The notes under the pieces are model-generated. The model was given only the letters and a program-made list of their open reading frames with translations, had not been told where the DNA came from and did not search any database. A DNA stretch of 64,000 nucleotides. It comes from Vibrio fortis (GTDB lineage: Bacteria; Pseudomonadota; Gammaproteobacteria; Enterobacterales; Vibrionaceae). The first letter of the stretch is position 1. The number at the start of each line of letters is the position of its first letter. This document shows, piece by piece, positions 8,805 to 17,507 of the stretch. The stretch is taken from contig NZ_JFFR01000027.1 of assembly GCF_000695685.1 (NCBI RefSeq), positions 248,001-312,000 of the forward strand, read 5' to 3'. A program made the translations under genes and the position numbers.

Positions 8805-9653
8805 ATGGACTTATTCATGATGAAACAAACAAAGATGAAAGCGTTAGCTCTAGCTGGCGTTATGGGATTCGGTCTTGCAGCAACCACAACGGCTCAAGCA
8901 CACCCGCGCTGGATTCTTCCTTCTCATTTTACAGTTTCTAAAGAGGGTGGCGATTGGTTGACTTTTGATGTGACCGCATCTCACGGAACATTTGTTTTTG
9001 ATAAGCCTGCTGGTAGCGAGAGCGCACAAATCATCATGCCAGATGGCCGCAAAGAGCGCCCAAACTTTGTTATCCGCGGTAAACGCCGTTCAAGCTTTGA
9101 TTTCTATTTTGAAGAAGAAGGCACGCACAAGGTAGCGGTAAACAACGTTCCTTCTTACTACACGCAGTATAAAGCAGGCCGTCGCGACACCGTAAAATGG
9201 ATGCGCGCTAATAAAGCTGAGCGTGATGCGTTACTTCCTGAAAAGGCTCGTGATGTTGTGACTCAAATCAGTTACACCCGAGCGGAAAGCTACATCACCG
9301 TGGGTAAGCCGACTGAGAAGGCGTTTGAGATTGAAGGCAAGCTGCTAGAGATGAAACCTATTACTCACCCTGCAGATATTATTGAAGGTGAACCGGTGAC
9401 TTTCCAATTCTTCTACAACGGAGAGATTCAGAAAGGTGTAACTGCGGAAATTACACGTGAAGGTACACTTTATCGTAACCACCAAGAGCAGATTGATGTG
9501 GTGAGCGATGAAAATGGCGAAATTACATTTACACCAGATGTGGCGGGTCGTTACGTAATGAAAGCAAACTACAAAGGTGAACTGAAAGACAACCCATTAG
9601 CGGACAAAGCAAGTTCAAATGTTCACCTAACATTTGAAGCGCTTCTTCAATAA
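8805..9653 (+). CDS. DUF4198 family periplasmic protein
   Basis: A 282-residue secreted protein. After a signal peptide ending near AQAHP (residues about 30-35), the mature N-terminus starts with the His-containing HPRWILPSHFTVS. DUF4198 proteins characteristically have such an early His and are linked to transition-metal uptake; NikK/CbiK-like relatives bind nickel or cobalt. The C-terminal half (about 175-280) is a second beta-sandwich (GEPVTFQFFYNGE, GRYVMKANYKG). ATG 8805 and ATG 8817/8820 are all possible; the last two give a more usual signal peptide length. A metal-binding or carrier role is inferred. Confidence 0.83.
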   Translation: MDLFMMKQTKMKALALAGVMGFGLAATTTAQAHPRWILPSHFTVSKEGGDWLTFDVTASHGTFVFDKPAGSESAQIIMPDGRKERPNFVIRGKRRSSFDFYFEEEGTHKVAVNNVPSYYTQYKAGRRDTVKWMRANKAERDALLPEKARDVVTQISYTRAESYITVGKPTEKAFEIEGKLLEMKPITHPADIIEGEPVTFQFFYNGEIQKGVTAEITREGTLYRNHQEQIDVVSDENGEITFTPDVAGRYVMKANYKGELKDNPLADKASSNVHLTFEALLQ

Positions 9654-9682
9654 TCGCTTTGAAAAAGACGGTTTTATATTTA

Positions 9683-9705
9683 GGGCTCACTTGAGCCCTT
9701 TGTTG
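9683..9705 (+). terminator. Hairpin after DUF4198 gene
   Basis: GGGCTCA (9683-9689) pairs with TGAGCCC (9692-9698), followed by TTTGTT. The T-run is weak, so this may attenuate rather than end transcription into the next genes. Confidence 0.45.
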
Positions 9706-9748
9706 CTCAGTAAAGACACTGAGTTCTCCCTTTGCTAGGTAAAGAGTT

Positions 9749-10084
9749 ATGAGAATAAAAACAAAATTAATCGGTTTAGCTAAACCATGTTTGGCTTTGG
9801 GTCTTGGCGTGCTCGCGTTACCAGCACAGGCACACTTCCCATTAATGAGTTGCTGGTTTGAGAGCGAGATTATTGCATGTGAAGCTGGTTACTCTGATGG
9901 CAGTAAGGCGATCGACTACTCAGTCGAAATGTATGATTACGAAGACAATTTAATTGCTAAAGTGATGACAGATAAACGTTCTATTGCCGAATTCAAAAAG
10001 CCAGACGCGGACTTTTACATCGTGTTCGATTCGGGGCACGAGTTTCCTGTTGAAGTTGATGTCGTTGAGATCAGTGAGAAATGA
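9749..10084 (+). CDS. Small secreted protein of metal operon, unknown function
   Basis: A 111-residue protein with a clear signal peptide (cleavage after ALPAQA, near residue 28). The mature form begins HFPLMSCWFESEIIACEAG, with an early His, a Met and two Cys. The remainder is a single small beta-rich domain. I do not recognise a named family. The mature N-terminal His resembles the DUF4198 protein encoded just upstream, and the last bases overlap the next start (ATGA), so it belongs to the same metal-related operon. Metal binding is only an inference. Confidence 0.75.
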   Translation: MRIKTKLIGLAKPCLALGLGVLALPAQAHFPLMSCWFESEIIACEAGYSDGSKAIDYSVEMYDYEDNLIAKVMTDKRSIAEFKKPDADFYIVFDSGHEFPVEVDVVEISEK

Positions 10085-10647
10085 TCATTCAGTCTGTTAG
10101 AGCCGATACTGGCGGCAGAGAAGGTAAATGGGTAGCACTGATCATCGCTTCAATCTTAGGCTTTGCAACTCTTGCTATTCCATACCACCAAGCAGAAATT
10201 CATGTCACTACGGCATTTGAGCATCAAATTCTTGTTACCGACGTTGAACAAGAAAACCTCGCTATGCTTGCAGAGCTTAGATTGGCCCATGAAGAAATCA
10301 GGGATCTTTATCTAGACAATGATGAGCAATGGCCCGATGTAGAGTTCCTGCAAGAGGAGTGGGTAGCGCCATTTACTCAAGATCAAAGCTGGAAAAGAAA
10401 AGGTGAACACAGCTGGAAGCATCTAGGTTCAGGTTACTATTTTGCCTCACCGAAGCTAGCAGGTTTTGCCGACTCTTTTGTGATGAACGCGAACTCTATC
10501 GCTCCCGAGATTTGGATTAATCTGAAAGGTCAGGTTGAAGCGCCAACGAAATTCGATATTGATGCACTATCAGCAGCAGGATGGAAGCAGGTGGTTACAG
10601 AGTCAGAAGCGATGGTAAATCAGCATCACGAAGATGATGCACATTAA
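10081..10647 (+). CDS. DUF6162-like membrane-anchored protein
   Basis: A 188-residue protein with one N-terminal membrane segment (about 17-34, WVALIIASILGFATLAIPY) and a periplasmic domain. That domain is rich in Trp and acidic residues (LDNDEQWPDVEFLQEEW) and ends in a His/Asp tail (NQHHEDDAH) that could hold a metal ion. I recall such proteins as DUF6162, found beside metal ABC transporters. The start overlaps the stop of the upstream gene and the ABC binding protein gene follows within about 20 bases. No activity is known. Confidence 0.72.
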   Translation: MIIQSVRADTGGREGKWVALIIASILGFATLAIPYHQAEIHVTTAFEHQILVTDVEQENLAMLAELRLAHEEIRDLYLDNDEQWPDVEFLQEEWVAPFTQDQSWKRKGEHSWKHLGSGYYFASPKLAGFADSFVMNANSIAPEIWINLKGQVEAPTKFDIDALSAAGWKQVVTESEAMVNQHHEDDAH

Positions 10648-10664
10648 AAAATATGAGAGAGCGC

Positions 10665-11600
10665 ATGCGAATTATTACACTATTTGTCCTATTTTGGGCG
10701 TCTTTAAGCTCTATGTTTGCTCAAGCTGCAGACTACAAAATTGATGAAGACAAACTGACTGTCGGCATCACACTTCAGCCTTACTATAGCTATGTTAAAG
10801 CGGTAGTCGGTGACAAAGTTAATATCCTTCCTTTGGTTGATGCAGGCTTTAACCCTCATAACTACTTGCCACAGCCAAACGATTTAAAACGCCTCAGCCA
10901 GATGGATGCGATTGTTGTGAATGGTATTGGTCACGATGATTTCGCACTTAAAGTCATTGCAGCGTCACAACGTAACGACTTAGTGGTGATTGAAGCGAAT
11001 AAAGAAGTGCCTCTACTGCCTGCACTGGGGCAATCTGTAGGCCAAGGCGCAGTCAATCCTCATACTTTCGTTGGGCTTTCTACGACTATCCAAAAGGTTT
11101 ACACCATTGCTAGCGAACTATCTAAGCTTGACCCTGATAATGCGAAGTTTTACCGCAAGAATGCCCGCAAATACGCTAAGCAATTCCGTTACATGAAACG
11201 TGATGCGATGCTTTCTTTGGGTGAGCTAGACACGTCTGGTATGAAAGTAGCCACAACTCACAATGCTTACGGTTACATCTTACAAGAATTTGGTGTTGAC
11301 GTAGCGGCGGTAATTGAACCAGCACACGGTGTAGAGCCAAGCGCAAGTCAACTTCAAGAAACTATCGAGAAGATCCGCCAATCGGGTATTGATGTACTCT
11401 TCTACGAACTGAATATGCCTAACCGCTTTGTCGACACCATTGAAACTGAAACCGGTGTTCAGTTATATCGCTTCTCACACATGACGCATGGTGAATATGA
11501 AGACGACAAAGTTGAAGTTGAAATGAAACAAAATTTAGAAACCCTGATCGAAGCGATGAAGTTCGCTGCTAAGAATCAATCAGAAAAAGGGAAGGCATAA
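10665..11600 (+). CDS. Metal ABC transporter substrate-binding protein (ZnuA-like)
   Basis: A cluster A-I periplasmic metal-binding protein of about 311 residues with a signal peptide (MRIITLFVLFWASLSSMFAQA). Likely metal ligands are visible: His in GFNPHNYLPQ, GIGHDDF, NPHTFVG and EPAHGVEPS, plus the SHMTHGEYEDD stretch. It lacks the long His-rich loop of typical ZnuA. The family binds Zn, Mn or Fe(II); the Fur box upstream of the operon favours iron or manganese, but the sequence does not decide. The frame also offers ATG 10653; GAGAGAG just before 10665 favours the latter. The stop overlaps the ATPase start. Confidence 0.88.
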   Translation: MRIITLFVLFWASLSSMFAQAADYKIDEDKLTVGITLQPYYSYVKAVVGDKVNILPLVDAGFNPHNYLPQPNDLKRLSQMDAIVVNGIGHDDFALKVIAASQRNDLVVIEANKEVPLLPALGQSVGQGAVNPHTFVGLSTTIQKVYTIASELSKLDPDNAKFYRKNARKYAKQFRYMKRDAMLSLGELDTSGMKVATTHNAYGYILQEFGVDVAAVIEPAHGVEPSASQLQETIEKIRQSGIDVLFYELNMPNRFVDTIETETGVQLYRFSHMTHGEYEDDKVEVEMKQNLETLIEAMKFAAKNQSEKGKA

Positions 11601-12334
11601 TGCAAGGCCCTTCAATTTCTATCAATCGGCTCGGTCTCCAATACGATAATAATGTCATTCTTGAGGACATTTCTCTTGAGCTGGGTTCTGGCGAGTGTCA
11701 TGTGATCATGGGACCAAACGGTGGTGGTAAAACATCTCTGCTTCGCTCAGTTCTCGGTTTAACGCCTTTTAGTGGTGACATCGATATCCATTGGCCAGAA
11801 AAGCCAAGCATCGGTTATGTACCTCAGAAAGCGACTTTTGAGGCGAGTCTACCGCTAACTGTCATGGATTTCGTATTGCTCAACCAGAGCCGTGTACCAT
11901 TGTTTTGGCGTCGTAAATCTAAGCAATTGCAAATGGCTTTGGCCCAACTAGACCGCGTCGGTATGGCAACACGTAGCGACCGCCGTATGGGACAGCTATC
12001 GGGTGGTGAACAGCAACGTGTTTTGTTTGCTCAAGCGCTACTGGATAACCCAAGTCTTTTGGTGCTTGATGAGCCAACTACAGGCATGGATGAACAAGGT
12101 GTTAGATATTTAGAGTCGCTCATTCGTGAATGTGTTGATGAGGGTAGAACAATCCTTGCTGTTCATCACGACGTTACAGCCGTAAGACGACTCGAAGCGA
12201 ATGTTCATGTTGTGAATCGCGGGTTGGTTGACAGTGGCGCGCATCAAGAAGTGTTGCACCCAAGCAAGATCGAAAGCTTATTCCAACACTATAGCAGTGG
12301 CTCAAATTACACCAAACAGTCGGAGGTAGCGTAA
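11600..12334 (+). CDS. Metal ABC transporter ATP-binding protein (ZnuC-like)
   Basis: A 244-residue ABC ATPase with Walker A GPNGGGKTS (about residue 38), Q-loop in YVPQKA, signature LSGGEQQR (about 135), Walker B LLVLDEPT and switch His in AVHHD. It should power the permease encoded next in the cluster A-I metal importer. Both ends overlap neighbouring genes (TAATG), so the three transporter genes are translated together. Confidence 0.93.
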   Translation: MQGPSISINRLGLQYDNNVILEDISLELGSGECHVIMGPNGGGKTSLLRSVLGLTPFSGDIDIHWPEKPSIGYVPQKATFEASLPLTVMDFVLLNQSRVPLFWRRKSKQLQMALAQLDRVGMATRSDRRMGQLSGGEQQRVLFAQALLDNPSLLVLDEPTTGMDEQGVRYLESLIRECVDEGRTILAVHHDVTAVRRLEANVHVVNRGLVDSGAHQEVLHPSKIESLFQHYSSGSNYTKQSEVA

Positions 12335-13209
12335 TGGATTGGCTACGTGAATTGGCGGCTTCTGGTGTTGAGGCTGGCATACTGTCTGAAAGTTTTATGT
12401 ACGCCTTTATGGTAAACGCACTGGTGGCTGCTCTATTGTTAGGCCCGTTACTTGGTGGCTTAGGTACTTTGGTTATTGCTAAGCGTTTGGCATTTTTCTC
12501 TGAGGCCGTTGGTCACGCCGCATTGACGGGGATTGCTATCGGAGTGTTACTTGGCGAGCCACCAGAGAATCCGTTTATTGGCCTTTTCAGTTTCTGCATG
12601 ATCTTCGCATTGTTACTGCATTTCGTGAGAAACAGAACCAACGTTCCTTATGACACTTTGGTGGGTGTATTTTTAGCATTGGCGTTAGCTGTGGGCGCGG
12701 CGCTTTTGATGTATGTCGCGCGTAAGATCAACATCCACATGCTAGAGAACGTGCTGTTTGGTTCGATATTAACAGTGACGGACCGCGACTTAGCGATTCT
12801 AGCAGGAAGCTGCGCATTGATTATCTTGCTACTGATTCCAACATTTAACCGTATTCTACTGACCTGTATTAGCCCTGATATTGCAAAAGTGCGCGGCTAC
12901 AACACCAGTTTCTACGACTATCTGTTCGTAATGATGATCACCTTGGTTACCATCGCTGCGGTTAAGATTGTTGGAGCTGTGTTGGTGGGCGCACTGTTGC
13001 TCATCCCAGGCGCTACAGCTCGTTTGTTAACAAAGCGCATGGGCAGTTTTGTGCTCTTATCTGCGTTGTTAGCAACCATTGCGTGTTTAGTAGGAACCAT
13101 ATTACCGATGGAGCTGAAACTTCCTGTCCCTTCAGGTGCATCTATCATTATCGTGTCTGCAAGCTTCTTCCTTCTGGCGACACTATATCGAATCGTGAGA
13201 AAAGCGTAA
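12334..13209 (+). CDS. Metal ABC transporter permease (ZnuB-like)
   Basis: A 291-residue polytopic membrane protein with about eight hydrophobic segments, fitting the ABC-3 family of Zn/Mn/Fe permeases. The conserved region ISPDIAKVRGYN followed by VKIVGAVLVGALLLIPGATARL is characteristic. It forms the pore of the importer with the ATPase at 11600. Its stop overlaps the start of the extra binding-protein-like gene. Confidence 0.92.
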   Translation: MDWLRELAASGVEAGILSESFMYAFMVNALVAALLLGPLLGGLGTLVIAKRLAFFSEAVGHAALTGIAIGVLLGEPPENPFIGLFSFCMIFALLLHFVRNRTNVPYDTLVGVFLALALAVGAALLMYVARKINIHMLENVLFGSILTVTDRDLAILAGSCALIILLLIPTFNRILLTCISPDIAKVRGYNTSFYDYLFVMMITLVTIAAVKIVGAVLVGALLLIPGATARLLTKRMGSFVLLSALLATIACLVGTILPMELKLPVPSGASIIIVSASFFLLATLYRIVRKA

Positions 13210-14102
13210 TGATTAATCGAAAGTTAAAGAAAGTAGGGCTAGCATTCAGTTTAGCGGCTGTATGCGTCGTCTCTCCAGCAAGTCATGCGGAAGATATTTT
13301 GGTCAGTACACCAGTGACTTATGCATTGGCGATTGAATTAACAAAAGGCACAGAGCTAACAACGGAATATCTACCTCCAAAGCGATACGGTATTGAGCGT
13401 TTGCCGAATTGGTTCTCAACGAAAGGGCAAGCGAAAGTCATGGCGTCGGGTGCGGAAGCAACGGTTGCGTTGACTCTGGGTTCAGTATGGCCTGAAGACC
13501 CAACGTTTGTACATGCGAGGCAAGCCAATATTCGTTTGGTCGAGGTAGATGCCGCACAAGCTATTACACCGAGAGCACAGGGCGTGGCTGCGTTGACGTT
13601 GCCGAATGGTCAAGTATCAAAATATGCGTGGTTGAATCCGACGAACTTAACTCGCATGGCGGCAATTGTTGCAGACGATTTTAAAAAGCTTTGGCCTACG
13701 AAAGCTGAGCAGATTGATGGCAACCTACAACGTATCATGTTGGACGTGCGCGAGCTGATCAATCAACAACAAGCTGTGCTTCTCGATAATGAAGTAGATT
13801 CCGTAGTGTTGCTTAATGAAAGCCTTGAAGATTTTGCGTCAGGCAGTCAGTTGTTCGTTGAAGAGAGATTGTTCACGGCGGAACTAGAGTGGTCAGAACA
13901 AGACAAAGCAAACCTTAAAGCGTTGTTTGAAGATGATGATTCGTTATGGCTAGTCACATCACGAAAGCCAACGAAACTACTTAAATCTTTGGTACCTGCA
14001 AGTCGCATTTTGGTGGTCGACTCGTTAGATCGTTGGGGGCGTGCGGGTATTGATTCACAGATGCCACTAAAACGTTGGGAGCTAAAACCAGTTAAGAGCT
14101 AA
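13209..14102 (+). CDS. Second ZnuA-like binding protein, metal ligands apparently lost
   Basis: A secreted 297-residue protein with a signal peptide (about 1-27, ending SPASHA) and the overall length and order of a cluster A-I binding protein. Examples are the mid-protein helix NPTNLTRMAAIVADDFKKLWP and the C-terminal domain ending RILVVDSLDRWG. The His ligands expected in ZnuA-type proteins are missing: only one His is left in the mature part (FVHARQ). It may be an accessory or chaperone-like subunit, or bind a different ligand. The open frame extends to 13083, but that would overlap the permease by 127 bases; ATG 13209 overlaps only its stop and starts at the signal peptide. Confidence 0.75.
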   Translation: MINRKLKKVGLAFSLAAVCVVSPASHAEDILVSTPVTYALAIELTKGTELTTEYLPPKRYGIERLPNWFSTKGQAKVMASGAEATVALTLGSVWPEDPTFVHARQANIRLVEVDAAQAITPRAQGVAALTLPNGQVSKYAWLNPTNLTRMAAIVADDFKKLWPTKAEQIDGNLQRIMLDVRELINQQQAVLLDNEVDSVVLLNESLEDFASGSQLFVEERLFTAELEWSEQDKANLKALFEDDDSLWLVTSRKPTKLLKSLVPASRILVVDSLDRWGRAGIDSQMPLKRWELKPVKS

Positions 14103-14123
14103 CTTCGATAACATCCATAACTA

Positions 14124-14150
14124 AAAAAGCAGCCACGAGGGCTGCTTTTT
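14124..14150. terminator. Bidirectional terminator
   Basis: AAAAAGCAGCC and GGCTGCTTTTT flank a short loop, giving a U-tract on both strands. It separates the metal operon from the convergent DUF2986-like gene. Confidence 0.9.
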
Positions 14151-14181
14151 CGTATTTATGATTCGATACAGTGAATCTGTT

Positions 14182-14388
14182 TTATTCAGACGCGGTATCG
14201 CTATCGCTGCTTGTTTCAGAAGAAAGGTCACTTTGCTCGGCAGCAGCTTGTTGTGCTTTCTCTTCTTCTTCCATTTTTGCGCGCTCAGCTTTTGAGATGT
14301 AGCGAGGTTTATTGCTCTTATGCAGCTTGGCGTTCGCCTTTTTCTGTTTCTTTTTTAATATATCATTGATCTTTTTCTTGCGATTCAT
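14182..14388 (-). CDS. DUF2986 family small basic protein
   Basis: A 68-residue protein with a very basic N-terminal half (NRKKKINDILKKKQKKANA) and an acidic, Ser-rich tail (SDLSSETSSDSDTASE). The conserved segment NKPRYISKAERAKMEEEE matches the DUF2986 proteins common in Vibrio and relatives. A nucleic-acid or ribosome association is plausible from charge but unproven. The frame extends upstream to 14451; I use ATG 14388 because the family starts at MNRKKK and an AAGG lies upstream. Confidence 0.8.
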   Translation of the reverse strand: MNRKKKINDILKKKQKKANAKLHKSNKPRYISKAERAKMEEEEKAQQAAAEQSDLSSETSSDSDTASE

Positions 14389-14568
14389 GGCTGCATAACC
14401 TTGTAATTTATTAAGGCGTTGGAGGATAATCATTTTAGATAAATAACTCAATGCTTGAGTGGCGATTTAACGCAATGAGATAGGGACATGATAGGTAGGC
14501 GAATACGATTCGTCTGCATACACAAAGGAGTGTGGATTTGTCGCTCAATGGTTGGCAAGTGAGAGTTC

Positions 14569-14955
14569 ATGTACCAAAGCAAAGATATATTAATTGGTGG
14601 GTTAGCAACCGAGTTTAAAACGGTTGTTGCTATGGTTGAGATCTATTGTAAAGATCACCATAAGACGAACGGTCTGTGTCAGGAGTGCACCGCTCTGCTT
14701 GAGTATGCAGAGACGCGTTTGGACCGATGTCCATATGGTGAGGCAAAACCGACTTGTAATAAGTGTCCAATACACTGTTATAAACCTGACCCTAAAGAAC
14801 ATATGCGCTTGGTCATGCGCTACTCAGGGCCGAGGATGCTACTTAAACATCCAATATTGGCGATTCGTCACCTGTTACACGAAAGGCGTGTGGCTCCAAT
14901 TAAGCCTGAAGCGAATGCTTCAAATCGCCATGTAAGGATGAATAAGAACAAATAA
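14569..14955 (+). CDS. ygbA: YgbA family (nitrous-oxide-stimulated promoter) protein
   Basis: A 128-residue cytoplasmic protein with a row of conserved Cys residues: MVEIYCKDHHK, GLCQECTALL, RCPYGEAKPTCNKCPIHCYKP. These are followed by MRYSGPRMLLKHPILAIRHLL. This is the YgbA/YgbA_NO family, induced by nitric oxide through NsrR in enterobacteria and linked there to recovery from nitrosative stress. The Cys pattern suggests metal or Fe-S binding. It is a single gene between two terminators. Confidence 0.9.
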   Translation: MYQSKDILIGGLATEFKTVVAMVEIYCKDHHKTNGLCQECTALLEYAETRLDRCPYGEAKPTCNKCPIHCYKPDPKEHMRLVMRYSGPRMLLKHPILAIRHLLHERRVAPIKPEANASNRHVRMNKNK

Positions 14956-14987
14956 GATAAGGGCCTGTCAGTCAGGCCCTTATCTTT
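14955..14987. terminator. Bidirectional terminator between ygbA and MATE gene
   Basis: AAGATAAGGGCCTG and CAGGCCCTTATCTT form a long perfect stem with a short loop, starting at the ygbA stop codon and ending in TTT. Confidence 0.9.
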
Positions 14988-15028
14988 GATATTGTCATTG
15001 TGTTTCAGTAGACATGTTTAGAAAAGCG

Positions 15029-16426
15029 TTAAGCTGTTTGAGGCTCTTCTGTACTGATCGTCAGGTTATTGATCCAACGGCGGCTCATATAGCGATGTGA
15101 ACAGATCGCTAACTTCACCACTTCTTCTACTAACATCAGACCGTAGATGTATTTGAAATCCCACCCTGCAATGAAGGCGCCGTAGAAGCAGACAGGAATA
15201 CCTACCATCCACATCGCGATAAAGTCCATTCTTAGGCAGAAAGGGTTATCTCCGCCTGCGCGAATAATACCGTTGATGATCACCATGTTTAGCATACGAA
15301 TCACTACCGCAAAGCACATGATAGTGATTGCTGGTGATGCAAGTGGGTAGAGTGCAGCCTCATCGAGGTTTAGCCACGTAAGAACATGTTCTTTACCTAT
15401 AAATAGAGCAGCACCCACTAGTACGCCGAAACCTACTACCGCTTTAATAAACGTCAGCCCCATACGCATCGCTTGATCAAACTCGTCACGACCAAGTGAA
15501 TGACCAAGCAACACTGAGCACGCGACGGATATACCGAAGAACACGGAATAACAAAGCGACTCAAAAGGCGCCAACATAGAGAACACAGCAAGCTCAGTGG
15601 TTCCCATGTGACCAAAGATCATTTGATACGCCATAGTCCCGACAGCCCAAAGAACAGCGTTAAGCGTCAATGGCAATGCTAAGCGACGGTAAGAAAGCCA
15701 TAACGAAGGGCGGTGTATAGAGCTCTCCGTTGTTAGCAACCAGTGCTTTTTCACTCTCATGTACGCGTACATCATACCGACTTGAATTAAGCGCGCTAAT
15801 GTTGTCGCTAAAGCTGCACCCGCTACGCCCATCGCTGGTAAACCAAATGCACCTTGAATCAGCACAAAGTTTAACGCGATGTTTAGTGCGATGGTGATCG
15901 CACCAAGGATCAGCGGTGTCACGGTATCACCAGAAGAACGCATACTTGCTTCCGTCACAATAACAATGTGTGTCAGTAGCAGTACTGGGAAGCCGTACCA
16001 AAGGTAAGTTGCACCTAAGTCAATGACTGACTGATCGCTGGTTTGCAGCATCATTAACAGTTTTGCGCCTAAGGTGATTACCAAGGTAACAGGTACCAGT
16101 ACCTTAAGACCGAATGTCATAGCGACTGACGTAACGGTACGAGCACTCTTGCGGTCACTTTTGCCCCAATATTGAGCAACCAGCGTACCGTTTGCTGATG
16201 CTAGTCCTGCCATAATCATAATAGCGACGAAATGCCATTTTGATGCAATTCCCACAGCGGCAGCGGCTTCCATACCAAAATCACTCACCATTAGCACATC
16301 GGCTAAGGCAAGTATTGCAACCAAAGCGCTTTGTAACGCAACAGGCAAACCAAGCTTGATTATACGAGATAAAAGGTGCTCTGGCTTGTGGTTGGCATTT
16401 GAGTTAGGGTTAATGTTCGTGGTCAT
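15029..16426 (-). CDS. MATE family efflux transporter
   Basis: A 465-residue, 12-helix transporter of the MATE family that should export drugs or organic cations in exchange for Na+ or H+. Family features include the two-fold repeat, LPVALQSALVAILALADVLMVSDFG in the first helices, and MRSSGDTVTPLILGA in the first half. It ends with SRRWINNL, a tail shared with the second MATE protein of this window (29827-31212). It is divergent from an AraC regulator gene (16477) with a short shared promoter region, and the same arrangement recurs at 29827-32182. The regulator probably controls the pump. Confidence 0.9.
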   Translation of the reverse strand: MTTNINPNSNANHKPEHLLSRIIKLGLPVALQSALVAILALADVLMVSDFGMEAAAAVGIASKWHFVAIMIMAGLASANGTLVAQYWGKSDRKSARTVTSVAMTFGLKVLVPVTLVITLGAKLLMMLQTSDQSVIDLGATYLWYGFPVLLLTHIVIVTEASMRSSGDTVTPLILGAITIALNIALNFVLIQGAFGLPAMGVAGAALATTLARLIQVGMMYAYMRVKKHWLLTTESSIHRPSLWLSYRRLALPLTLNAVLWAVGTMAYQMIFGHMGTTELAVFSMLAPFESLCYSVFFGISVACSVLLGHSLGRDEFDQAMRMGLTFIKAVVGFGVLVGAALFIGKEHVLTWLNLDEAALYPLASPAITIMCFAVVIRMLNMVIINGIIRAGGDNPFCLRMDFIAMWMVGIPVCFYGAFIAGWDFKYIYGLMLVEEVVKLAICSHRYMSRRWINNLTISTEEPQTA

Positions 16427-16476
16427 AAGCTCTCCAATTGATGGCAGAACTATAGTGATTTGGAAGAGATAAAAAC

Positions 16477-17373
16477 ATGTTCAAAAAACAACAAAACCTG
16501 TGCAAATCCGTCATTGATGAAATGAAACCAAAAAACATTTGGCAAGATGAAGTCTTTCTTGCAGAAACATGTAAAGAACGATTTTTGACCGTTGAAGATA
16601 TTCCAGAAATGAAACGTAGCGGTGTATTCATGGGAGGGATGGCGAAGCTGTATGATCAGTATTGGGTCGAGCGAGAGCGAGTGAACGTCCATACTTTGAT
16701 TTTCACTCAAGAAGGAGGAGGAATCTTAACCACGCCAGATTATGTCCAAGAGATCTCTCCTTACACTCTGGTTGTCCTTCCTGCGGGCAGCGCGTTTCGC
16801 TTTGAATTAGACCCACGACAAAACTTTTGGAAAATGGCCTGGATGTTATTGCCTGAAACTAAACAGTGGGAGCACATTGCAGACTTAGGTCAGTCGATTG
16901 TGCCGTTTAGTGAATGTGAGCAAGTCTGGTCATTAATGAATTTGATCTACTTTGAGATCGGAGGGCGAGCGAGCTATCGCAAGTTGTTGGTCAGTGAAAT
17001 CGTAAGAATGCTGACCGGATTCGAACCGAAGTCCACCAGCACAACAGCGCGAGTTCAAGCGCTCTACAATGAAATTGAAAGTAGCTTACACCTGCCTTGG
17101 ACTGTTGCAGGTATGGCGGAACAGGTGTTTGTGAGTGAAGAGCAACTGAACAGAGTAACCAAGTCTCTGTTTCACATGTCACCAAGGAGTAAGCTGATTC
17201 AGTTAAGAATGGAAAAAGCCGCGAGCTTACTCAAGTATCGAGAATGGTCGATCTCGATGATCTCACATCGTTTGGGCTATAAAGATCCATATAATTTCTC
17301 TCACCGATTTAAAAAGCACTTTGGACTATCTCCAAGTCAATATCGTAAGCGGCTGATTGACCATGTTAAGTGA
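16477..17373 (+). CDS. AraC family transcriptional regulator (divergent from MATE pump)
   Basis: A 298-residue regulator with an N-terminal AraC-type ligand-binding cupin (about residues 50-150, including TLVVLPAGSAFRFEL). A C-terminal double helix-turn-helix spans about 195-295, ending in WSISMISHRLGYKDPYNFSH and RFKKHFGLSPSQYRKR. It is transcribed away from the MATE gene 50 bases away and is likely its activator. It appears to be a paralogue of the regulator at 31346-32182. The start ATG 16477 is the first in frame; no strong Shine-Dalgarno is seen. Confidence 0.88.
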   Translation: MFKKQQNLCKSVIDEMKPKNIWQDEVFLAETCKERFLTVEDIPEMKRSGVFMGGMAKLYDQYWVERERVNVHTLIFTQEGGGILTTPDYVQEISPYTLVVLPAGSAFRFELDPRQNFWKMAWMLLPETKQWEHIADLGQSIVPFSECEQVWSLMNLIYFEIGGRASYRKLLVSEIVRMLTGFEPKSTSTTARVQALYNEIESSLHLPWTVAGMAEQVFVSEEQLNRVTKSLFHMSPRSKLIQLRMEKAASLLKYREWSISMISHRLGYKDPYNFSHRFKKHFGLSPSQYRKRLIDHVK

Positions 17374-17507
17374 TTAAAGGGCTAAATGATCATTGTTCGA
17401 TTTTGCTGATGTAGAAAGCACAGGAACGAAAGAATTTAAGAACTAGGGAGTTATTGGCCTGAGTGAGAATGCAGTGATGAGTGCTTGTGATAGATTCGAC
17501 AAGAATA

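Noticed and set aside
13083..13208. Longer start for the second binding protein gene
   Set aside because: It would overlap the permease gene by 127 bases and destroy the signal peptide; ATG 13209 is coupled to the permease stop.
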